Part shown: piece after piece, positions 6,028 to 10,574 of the stretch
How the letters are laid out: the number at the start of each line of letters is the position of its first letter
Numbering within the stretch: position 1 is the first letter of the stretch
Origin: a virus
Length of the DNA: 33,735 nt
IMG/VR virus record: IMGVR_UViG_3300020283_000014
Location: 1-33,735 of that record
Strand: one strand, 5' to 3'
Made by a program: the position numbers and the translations under genes
The notes under the pieces: generated by a model
What the model saw: only the letters and a program-made list of their open reading frames with translations
Database searches by the model: none
What the model was told of the DNA's origin: nothing

Positions 6028-6161
6028 AGAACATTTGCAAAGATAGAGGTTGTGTACAAAAAATCGGCTTGGAAGAAGTACACATAACATTATTCTTCTT
6101 GAGTATTTAGCGATACTTGATAAAACAAGAACCTTGAACTTGCTTAACAAAGGAACTAAAC
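6028..6161 (+). other. Non-coding gap with competing hairpins
   Basis: No gene is seen here, although genes on both sides are tightly packed. GTGTAC (6052-6057) pairs with GTACAC (6078-6083), and the flanking GTT and AAC extend the stem over a bulge. GAAGAA (6072-6077) can instead pair with TTCTTC (6093-6098). A third small hairpin is AGTAT with ATACT at 6102-6117. It could be an untranslated regulatory leader for the gene at 6162, whose AAGGA ribosome-binding site lies at the end of the gap. Confidence 0.4.
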
Positions 6162-6497
6162 ATGGATTATAAAAAAGAAGAAATCAAAGAATACTTTGAT
6201 AACTACATTGAAGACAATGAGGAATGGTTGAAAGAATCTAAAGATTGGAAAGACGACCTACACCACCACGCTTTTAATGAGGACTACTACATCATAGGAA
6301 CTTATCAAGCTAAACAATGGCTAGGCGATATGGTCTTTGAAGTTATAGAACATATTAGAGAGTATGAACAATTTAATTTTGGCGAAGTTAATTCAGATTT
6401 TTCTTCGCCAGAACACGTTGTCAATATGTACGCTTATATTATTGGCGAAGAAATTGTGCAGGAATACTTAGCAGAATTAGAAAAGGAAGAAGCATGA
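6162..6497 (+). CDS. Acidic conserved phage protein (111 aa)
   Basis: The protein is strongly acidic in its N-terminal half (YFDNYIEDNEEWLKESKDWKDD) and has a helical C-terminal half with recognisable blocks. These are HHHAFNEDYYIIGTYQAKQWL, then EYEQFNFGEV and PEHVVNMYAYIIGEE. I recall similar blocks in uncharacterised proteins of many phages, so this is probably a conserved early gene rather than an orphan. The acidic surface could mimic DNA, as T7 Ocr does, but that is inference only. The end overlaps the next ATG (ATGA at 6494), and the last codons (KEEA-stop) double as its ribosome-binding site. Confidence 0.75.
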   Translation: MDYKKEEIKEYFDNYIEDNEEWLKESKDWKDDLHHHAFNEDYYIIGTYQAKQWLGDMVFEVIEHIREYEQFNFGEVNSDFSSPEHVVNMYAYIIGEEIVQEYLAELEKEEA

Positions 6498-6685
6498 AAG
6501 ACAAACAACAAGTAATTAAAAAAGCAGAATGGGAACAATGGCACTTGGATTGTGCTTGGGAATACATCAAAGATTATGTTTTTAAAAATGGTAAACCAAC
6601 AATTTATACTCAAAATCACAAACGACTAGATGATGCTATAGATTATATTGACAAGTTTATAACAGAGAAAACGGAGGAAAAGTGA
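6494..6685 (+). CDS. Hypothetical protein (63 aa)
   Basis: The protein is small, helical and Trp/Tyr-rich (AEWEQWHLDCAWEYIKDYVF), followed by a second helix (RLDDAIDYIDKFITEKTEEK). I recognise no family. Both ends overlap neighbours: ATGA with the gene before and GTGA with the gene after. The 3' end AACGGAGGAAAA encodes its own last residues and serves as ribosome-binding site for the next frame; the same string ends the next gene too. Confidence 0.7.
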   Translation: MKDKQQVIKKAEWEQWHLDCAWEYIKDYVFKNGKPTIYTQNHKRLDDAIDYIDKFITEKTEEK

Positions 6686-6891
6686 TAAAAGAAAAGAACT
6701 TAGAAGAACTTATCAGACATCAAATAGGAATGATTGATTTGTTAAGAGTAACAGACAAACCAGAACTGATGAATACTGCTATCGATAGATTGGAGCAATT
6801 ATTAAGTGCCATACCAGAAAACGCAGTTATACCTAAACCATTAGACAATTGTCCTATTTGTAACAAAGAAAAAACGGAGGAAAATATTTAA
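6682..6891 (+). CDS. Hypothetical protein (69 aa), GTG start
   Basis: The GTG at 6682 overlaps the previous stop (GTGA) and follows GGAGG at the right distance, so the unusual start is well supported. Two predicted helices (EELIRHQIGMIDLLRV and MNTAIDRLEQLLSAI) precede a single CPIC motif near the C-terminus, enough for half a zinc site in a dimer. The C-terminal EKTEENI repeats the EKTEEK end of the preceding gene, because both carry the AACGGAGGAAAA junction. Function unknown. Confidence 0.65.
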   Translation: MIKEKNLEELIRHQIGMIDLLRVTDKPELMNTAIDRLEQLLSAIPENAVIPKPLDNCPICNKEKTEENI

Positions 6892-7021
6892 TTGGTTGAT
6901 GTTTCGATACTAATTAATAGGTAGCTGGTTTTATTACAATGCATCAGCTGAAGTTAGTACCACACTATATGACGCAAAGGTACCCTTAAAATCAGCTACC
7001 GACCTAACAGAGAAAATAATT
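6892..7021 (+). ncRNA. Candidate structured RNA element
   Basis: The gap between two packed genes is closed by a perfect 8-bp stem, GGTAGCTG (6920-6927) with CAGCTACC (6993-7000). Inside are GTACC/GGTAC (6957-6961 with 6979-6983) and an alternative AGCTG/CAGCT pairing, so a multi-branch fold is possible. It does not fit a tRNA: there is no T-loop or anticodon arm. It could be a cis-acting leader or a small RNA. Confidence 0.35.
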
Positions 7022-7222
7022 ATGATTAAGATGCCCAAAGACACAGATTTTAGCTACAAGGAAAAAAGATCCAACAAGCAGTTATTTATCGACAGGTTTT
7101 ATCAAGAATACTTGTCCGAGAAACATGCTTACGGAGAAACTTTTAAAACTAAAGCTACATGGCAAAAAGAAAATAAAGATTTTATCGACAAGAAATATGC
7201 AGAGGAAAACAGTGAAAGTTAA
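7022..7222 (+). CDS. Basic hypothetical protein (66 aa)
   Basis: The Lys-rich protein (YKEKRSNKQLFIDRFYQEYLSEKH, then KATWQKENKDFIDKKYAEEN) is predicted mostly helical. It is more basic than its neighbours. I recognise no family. It follows the candidate structured RNA and has only a weak GAGA ribosome-binding site, so translation may depend on the upstream structure. The next gene starts inside its 3' end. Confidence 0.65.
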   Translation: MIKMPKDTDFSYKEKRSNKQLFIDRFYQEYLSEKHAYGETFKTKATWQKENKDFIDKKYAEENSES

Positions 7223-7367
7223 ATTAAATGATTATCGCATGAAGATAACCATAGTAGTTTATGACGAGGACACTTTTATCATGCAACACGACCACACAGT
7301 TTTAGCAGACGACACAGTAAGACTTATTTTCAGAGATTTAGATAAACAATACGAGGTAAAAAGATGA
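7212..7367 (+). CDS. Hypothetical protein (51 aa), GTG start
   Basis: I chose the GTG at 7212 because AGAGGA lies 5 bases upstream and the frame upstream of it is only a shadow of the previous gene. An internal ATG (MKITIVVYDED) is a second possibility. The protein has alternating strands (KITIVVYDEDTFIMQHDHTVLADDTVRLIFRDL), suggesting a small beta fold. It overlaps the next ATG as ATGA. Function unknown. Confidence 0.6.
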   Translation: MKVKLNDYRMKITIVVYDEDTFIMQHDHTVLADDTVRLIFRDLDKQYEVKR

Positions 7368-7564
7368 AAAAATACCAAGAACTTAGAGTTGATATAACCA
7401 CAGATTTTACAATTTGGGCAATAGATTGCTCAATAGAAGAAGCAAAAGAAATGGCTATTAGAGATTTAAAAGAAAACATAGAAGATTGGCTAGTTATGGA
7501 TATTTATGACGAAAACACTGATAAATATATAGAGGAAGGAAAACATAGAAGGGAGGAAGTATGA
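7364..7564 (+). CDS. Acidic hypothetical protein (66 aa)
   Basis: A beta strand opening (ELRVDITTDFTIWAIDCS) is followed by an acidic helix (IEEAKEMAIRDLKENIEDWLVMDIYDEN). The pattern resembles small alpha/beta phage proteins in which a helix follows EEA(K/R), but no family can be named. Both ends are ATGA overlaps. The 3' end GGGAGGAAGTATGA supplies the next ribosome-binding site. Confidence 0.7.
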   Translation: MKKYQELRVDITTDFTIWAIDCSIEEAKEMAIRDLKENIEDWLVMDIYDENTDKYIEEGKHRREEV

Positions 7565-7758
7565 GTATTGAAGAAATGAAAGCAAAATTAGTTGAAAGCA
7601 ATATGAAGTATGTTCATGATATGGTTATGCAAGATAGATACGAAGAATTGTATGATTATGTTGAAACACATTACTTTTCTGATTTTAAAGATATAGATGA
7701 TAAAGAGATTATCGAACAATATGGTTGGTTGACTGAGCATTCAGAGGAGGAAGCATGA
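7561..7758 (+). CDS. Very acidic hypothetical protein (65 aa)
   Basis: By count it has about 19 Asp/Glu against 6 Lys/Arg in 65 residues, and it is predicted helical throughout (MKAKLVESNMKYVHDMVMQD, then YEELYDYVETHYF). Such a charge is seen in DNA-mimic antirestriction or anti-CRISPR proteins, but also in unrelated small proteins, so this is only a hint. It sits in the centre of an ATGA-coupled run and ends in EEEA-stop, which encodes the next ribosome-binding site. Confidence 0.7.
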   Translation: MSIEEMKAKLVESNMKYVHDMVMQDRYEELYDYVETHYFSDFKDIDDKEIIEQYGWLTEHSEEEA

Positions 7759-7907
7759 GTAAAACTTACATTATCGCTATTGATGGAATATGTATCGGAG
7801 AAGATGAAATTGATAACACCACGATACATATTTGTAGAAATGGAACGTGGAGTGAAATACCTTTTGATGTAGATGACATAACCGCTATTGAAGAGGAGGA
7901 AGCATGA
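7755..7907 (+). CDS. Very acidic beta-rich hypothetical protein (50 aa)
   Basis: The frame opens at the ATG overlapping the preceding stop and closes at 7907, again as ATGA with the next gene. GAGGAGGAAG precedes it. The sequence alternates as strands (TYIIAIDGICIGED, then TIHICRNGTWSEIPFDV) and ends in IEEEEA. Acidic residues outnumber basic ones about 13 to 2. Coupled overlaps on both sides and a fitting ribosome-binding site support it as real despite its size. Function unknown. Confidence 0.65.
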   Translation: MSKTYIIAIDGICIGEDEIDNTTIHICRNGTWSEIPFDVDDITAIEEEEA

Positions 7908-8110
7908 AATATACAGTTAAATTTGGTATGGCAAGAGCTTATTACACACCTGAATTACATGAAAATACTAGGTCAAAAACTTTTACTAATAGAAAAGAAG
8001 CAGAGAGTTATTGGGATAGATTAGATAAATTTACTTTTAAAGATTCTGTTTTTTCTGAGTTTTATTTAATAGCTTGGAAGGATTGGATTGAGGAGTATGA
8101 GGAAGCATGA
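7904..8110 (+). CDS. Hypothetical protein (68 aa)
   Basis: This is an aromatic-rich small protein. It opens with a strand (KYTVKFGMARAYYTP) and continues with RSKTFTNRKEAESYWDRLDKF, whose layout (strand, then T-x-K/R-EAE helix) is common in small phage alpha/beta proteins. It ends with EYEEA. Function unknown. It is coupled by ATGA to genes on both sides. Confidence 0.7.
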   Translation: MKYTVKFGMARAYYTPELHENTRSKTFTNRKEAESYWDRLDKFTFKDSVFSEFYLIAWKDWIEEYEEA

Positions 8111-8484
8111 AAACCAACATATCAATTGAGCTTTCAGATGAGGAAAGATTAAATTTAGGTAAAAAGTATTACAAGAAAAAGAAAATGATTACTCGTTACG
8201 ATTTAAACGAGTTAGTAAAGAAATATATCTATGATGTTTTGGAAGCTACCCCACCAACGGCACAAGAACAGAAACAAGACCCTTTACTAGCTAGAGAATG
8301 GTCAAGTTTATCTCAGCTCAAAGATTATTTACTTCGTGAAGGAAAGACAATCATTACTCACTTTGATGGCTTTCAAATAGTGGTAAAAGACAAAGACGGC
8401 TATCACTATTCTTATATCCTAGACCCCACAGGTTTGCACAAACTTAAAACCAAAGACGCAAGACCGAAGAATTACGACAGATAA
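8107..8484 (+). CDS. Hypothetical protein (125 aa)
   Basis: The N-terminal half is basic and helical (DEERLNLGKKYYKKKKMITRYDLNELVKKYIYDVL) and could bind nucleic acid. The C-terminal half is beta-like (KTIITHFDGFQIVVKDKDGYHYSYILDPTG). No family is recognised. It starts by ATGA overlap with the previous gene. Its stop is followed directly by the ATG of a 25-codon membrane peptide. Confidence 0.7.
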   Translation: MKTNISIELSDEERLNLGKKYYKKKKMITRYDLNELVKKYIYDVLEATPPTAQEQKQDPLLAREWSSLSQLKDYLLREGKTIITHFDGFQIVVKDKDGYHYSYILDPTGLHKLKTKDARPKNYDR

Positions 8485-8562
8485 ATGCCTATTTATCCTG
8501 ATGCTGTTTTTCTTATGTGTTGTTTTCTGGCTATAACTATCTGGTCTGCCTACAAAAAATAA
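8485..8562 (+). CDS. Putative 25-aa membrane peptide
   Basis: The ATG at 8485 follows the previous stop without a gap. The peptide is one hydrophobic segment (AVFLMCCFLAITIWSAY) closed by KK, the normal layout of a single-span membrane peptide with a cytosolic basic end. It stops exactly at the last base before the convergent TerS gene. Very small size makes this tentative; no ribosome-binding site lies in the immediate upstream bases. Confidence 0.4.
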   Translation: MPIYPDAVFLMCCFLAITIWSAYKK

Positions 8563-9087
8563 TTAAGAATCTAATTTATTATCTTGCGTGATGATGGTTG
8601 CTTCATCTACGCCTTCATCTAGTAGTGGTTTGTAATCACCTACCAGCGTTTTAATTTTAGTTTTTAAATCTTCAATGGACAAGCTTTCCAGGGATCCCGT
8701 ACGGATCTCCTTGCGTTCAATATACAAGCCAGCCGCACGCCCTCGCTGTACTTCGGCCGCCACAGCAGAGGTAAAGTTACCTTTTTCTATTGCTAAGTCT
8801 CTTATCTCAGCAAGTTTTCTTATGTGTCTGCCGTAAGTAACTTGATATTTACTGGCTAATTGATTTTGCAAGTGTTCAATATACTTAACGACTTTAGGGT
8901 ACATTCTTGGGTTGGTTAGTTCGGAAGCTCTAACAGAAGCAGACTCTTTGGCATATCCGGCAGAAATCGCACACTCTTCTTTAGTTTTACTGCCGTCGTT
9001 GTAAACGTATTCTTCAGCAAAGCGTTTGGCTTTTTCAGTAATATTAAAAGCGTTGCTAACTAAGTCTTGATCTTTTATTTTTGCCAT
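8563..9087 (-). CDS. terS: Terminase small subunit (TerS)
   Basis: TerS recognises the packaging site and brings DNA to TerL. The N-terminal 70 residues carry a terminase_2-like DNA-binding domain: AKRFAEEYVYNDGSKTKEECAISAGYAKESASVRASEL, then NPRMYPKV. The C-terminal part (GRAAGLYIERKEIRTGSLESLS, then LKTKIKTL) matches the tail seen in phage TerS proteins. I placed the start at MAKIKDQ (9085-9087) because an in-frame ATG 12 codons upstream would lie in the terminator hairpin at 9105-9150. It is on the same strand as TerL but 6.4 kb away, separated by the plus-strand small-gene array. It must be expressed from a promoter after the hairpin or by read-through. Confidence 0.85.
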   Translation of the reverse strand: MAKIKDQDLVSNAFNITEKAKRFAEEYVYNDGSKTKEECAISAGYAKESASVRASELTNPRMYPKVVKYIEHLQNQLASKYQVTYGRHIRKLAEIRDLAIEKGNFTSAVAAEVQRGRAAGLYIERKEIRTGSLESLSIEDLKTKIKTLVGDYKPLLDEGVDEATIITQDNKLDS

Positions 9088-9104
9088 CGAGATAATTAAA
9101 CAGG

Positions 9105-9150
9105 AAAAAAGCTTAGGGAACAAGGGGAGAAGTGTCGTTGTCCCCTAAGC
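9105..9150 (-). terminator. Hairpin and T-tract upstream of terS
   Basis: On the minus strand the stem GCTTAGGGGACAA pairs with TTGTTCCCTAAGC (arms 9138-9150 and 9111-9123, with one mismatch) and is followed by six T. This is a standard terminator layout for the leftward DUF3310 operon. It lies just before the terS start, so it may instead attenuate terS. Confidence 0.75.
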
Positions 9151-9191
9151 GAAGGAGAAAGTAATGAATATAATATCATAGCACTAATTTT

Positions 9192-9440
9192 CACATAATG
9201 TACATAATGTGGACCTAATGTGGTAGAAATTAGGTCGAAACCCTTATAGGACCTACTTTACAGCTTTACCTAACGTCATAATGTCGATTTATTGTTAAAT
9301 TTTGATAGTCAGTTCCAGAAAAAGTCAGAGAAATAGAAATTCACATTAGGTGTAATTATAAAAGTACCCTCTATAGGAAAGGCTTTTTAGCCCGTTTTTA
9401 CCTAATTTCTACCTAATTTATACGTTTTTTCCACATTATG
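9192..9440. repeat. Iteron-like array (CCTAATGTGG/CATAATGTGG)
   Basis: Short repeats crowd a gene-free stretch: CACATAATGT (9192), ACATAATGTGG (9202), ACCTAATGTGG (9213), ACCTAACGT (9268), CATAATGTCG (9277), the inverted TCACATTAGGT (9341), then ACCTAATTTCT (9400), ACCTAATTTAT (9411) and the inverted CCACATTATG (9431). An inverted ATTAGGT also lies at 9229. Iterons of this kind bind replication initiators or repressors. The last two copies enter the end of the DUF3310 gene. Nothing else is seen in 9151-9412. Confidence 0.75.
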
Positions 9441-9673
9441 TCCTTGGTCCCTTGTCCTTCGTCTTTTTCCACGTGATACATGAGCTTTCTTAAGAACCAA
9501 TCGGCTTTCTGTAAGTCTTCCAGGCCATTTTTCTGTTCATAGCGCCACAAATATTTAATGATACTTGCCTTCAAGTACCCTTTAAATTCTTCGGGGGATA
9601 AACTACTTTCGATTGCTTCAATACACTCAACTAGACCAGTTTTATAGTGTGGGGGATTAATTTTATCGGTCAT
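9413..9673 (-). CDS. DUF3310-like protein (T7 gp1.7 nucleotide kinase family)
   Basis: The family signature is clear: INPPHYKTGLVECIEAIES at the N-terminus, then PEEFKGYLKASIIKYLWRYEQKNGLEDLQKADWFLRKL. DUF3310 proteins are small phage proteins. T7 gene 1.7 belongs to this group and phosphorylates dGMP and dTMP without a P-loop; whether this member is active is unknown. The C-terminal EGQGTKD is encoded by a 13-bp repeat that recurs at 33218-33230 in an unrelated gene. The start overlaps the stop of the upstream gene by one base (TAATG). It is the last gene of its operon before the iterons. Confidence 0.85.
   Translation of the reverse strand: MTDKINPPHYKTGLVECIEAIESSLSPEEFKGYLKASIIKYLWRYEQKNGLEDLQKADWFLRKLMYHVEKDEGQGTKDIMWKKRIN
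9440..9452. repeat. 13-bp repeat GTCCTTGGTCCCT, copy 1
   Basis: An exact 13-mer shared with 33218-33230. Both copies sit inside genes in the same frame and encode G-T-K-D, here within EGQGTKD. Degenerate GTCC-rich relatives lie in the nuclease tail (4865-4980). Confidence 0.6.
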
Positions 9674-9903
9674 TATCTAACTATTTCTATATCTGCCTGT
9701 GTTTCAATAACCACTCGAGCGCCACAAGAAAGAATTGGTTTACCTGCTTCACCATAACGCACTACCGAATCACCTTTAATCTTTACGGCATGACAATAAG
9801 TGTTGGTTTTACCTTCTTTAATTGTAATAACAGGCTCATTACTAGCGTTTTTTAGGTTGGCTTTTATCTTATGTTGATTAACGTGAATGTATTTTTTAGT
9901 CAT
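9673..9903 (-). CDS. Small conserved phage protein (76 aa), YIHVNQH type
   Basis: I chose the ATG at 9901-9903; an upstream extension would overlap the DUF1289 gene. The protein has the pattern KYIHVNQHKIKANLKN, then EPVITIKEGK, CHAVKIKGDSVVRYG and LSCGARVVIET. I recall this as a widely shared hypothetical protein of marine and cyanobacterial phages, probably a small beta barrel. AAGGAG lies 15 bases upstream, a little far. Its stop overlaps the DUF3310 start by one base, so the two are coupled. No activity is known to me. Confidence 0.75.
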   Translation of the reverse strand: MTKKYIHVNQHKIKANLKNASNEPVITIKEGKTNTYCHAVKIKGDSVVRYGEAGKPILSCGARVVIETQADIEIVR

Positions 9904-9964
9904 TTTTAGCGCAGTGTTCTCCTTCCTGTCTACTCCAGGCTTTAAAATTAGCCAGTCTGTAACG

Positions 9965-10228
9965 TTATTCTTTACGCAAGTGTCGGATCTCAAAGCCTTC
10001 AAAAGCGTTGCGTAAATTAATTAATTTACGTTCGGTCTCCGGCAAGGCGTTCCAATATGCCGACATAGTTTCACGTTCATAACGTCCACAGCCTTTGCAT
10101 CTATCGTCGCCCCATTGAGCGACTGAGCATCTGCCAATACAAGGGCTATCCGCCAGACTAGACACTTTTCCATCGAGACGTAGTGCCATAATATGGCAAG
10201 TATTACAAGTTTTATCTGCCTTGTCCAC
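9965..10228 (-). CDS. DUF1289-like Cys-rich protein (87 aa)
   Basis: The core SPCIGRC, then DDRCKGCGRYERETMSAYWNALPETERKLI matches the DUF1289 pattern: two Cys pairs that probably bind zinc or iron, then a short helix. The N-terminus adds a further C-x2-C (TCNTCH). In the family the function is unknown. The start is unsure: GTG at 10226-10228 overlaps the end of the upstream basic gene and keeps the extra Cys pair; an internal ATG at 10187-10189 gives a shorter protein. I prefer GTG because the extra C-x2-C looks meaningful. Confidence 0.7.
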   Translation of the reverse strand: MDKADKTCNTCHIMALRLDGKVSSLADSPCIGRCSVAQWGDDRCKGCGRYERETMSAYWNALPETERKLINLRNAFEGFEIRHLRKE

Positions 10229-10361
10229 GATATTTTTTAAAAGATCGCCTCTTGTGTTTGTTCATCTTGGAAAAACCAATGTTTCTTTTTGTACTTTGTG
10301 ACGTACATTTGGCCTTGTGTTTATTGGGATCGATTACCTGAACTTGTTTGATACGTGCCAT
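10212..10361 (-). CDS. Small very basic protein (49 aa)
   Basis: The frame runs from the ATG at 10359-10361 to TAA at 10212-10214. The protein is strongly basic: KHKAKCTSQSTKRNIGF, then KMNKHKRRSFKKYRGQGR. The start shares one base with the stop of the upstream gene (TAATG) and its end overlaps the DUF1289 start, so it fits the coupled operon exactly and fills what would otherwise be a hole. It probably binds nucleic acid. The RSFKKYRGQGR ending reminds me of small phage proteins of unknown function. Confidence 0.65.
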   Translation of the reverse strand: MARIKQVQVIDPNKHKAKCTSQSTKRNIGFSKMNKHKRRSFKKYRGQGR

Positions 10362-10567
10362 TACAAGTTCTTTTTAAGCTTTTCTATGATCTCTTGAGTG
10401 ATTAACTTGGATTGCGTGTCTAACTCCAAACGTTCTTTGGCCCTGAGCATTTCACCTAGCTCGACCTGGGGATTGTCCAAACAGTATTGGACCACATCAA
10501 AGCTACGCATCTTAATCAGAATACTACGCAATTGTTTTATGGTTTCTGGTTTTTTCATAGCAACCAT
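10361..10567 (-). CDS. Hypothetical helical protein (68 aa)
   Basis: Start taken at the ATG at 10565-10567, eight bases after the stop of the 1283-aa gene; ATG at 10556-10558 (MKKPE) is equally possible. A longer frame would overlap that gene. The protein is helical (PETIKQLRSILIKMRSFDVVQYCLDNPQVELGEMLRAKERLELDTQSKLITQEIIEKLKKN), consistent with a small coiled-coil adaptor. No family is recognised. It is coupled to the next gene through TAATG. Confidence 0.65.
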   Translation of the reverse strand: MVAMKKPETIKQLRSILIKMRSFDVVQYCLDNPQVELGEMLRAKERLELDTQSKLITQEIIEKLKKNL

Positions 10568-10574
10568 TATAACT

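Noticed and set aside
6920-7000. tRNA-like 81-base segment with matching ends (GGTAGCT...AGCTACC)
   Set aside because: No anticodon arm, no D-arm and no T-loop of the GTTCRANNC type can be found; kept only as a structured RNA candidate.
8563-9123. Longer terS start (MFPKLFSCLIIS...)
   Set aside because: The additional codons lie over the hairpin and T-tract at 9105-9150; the MAKIKDQ start is more consistent.
9163-9180. Five-codon frame ATG...TAG after AAGGAG on the plus strand
   Set aside because: Too short and with no downstream plus-strand gene; the AAGGAG may be chance in the AT-rich stretch.
9192-9440. CRISPR array
   Set aside because: Repeat units are about 10 bases, degenerate, in both orientations and unevenly spaced; this fits iterons or operators, not CRISPR.
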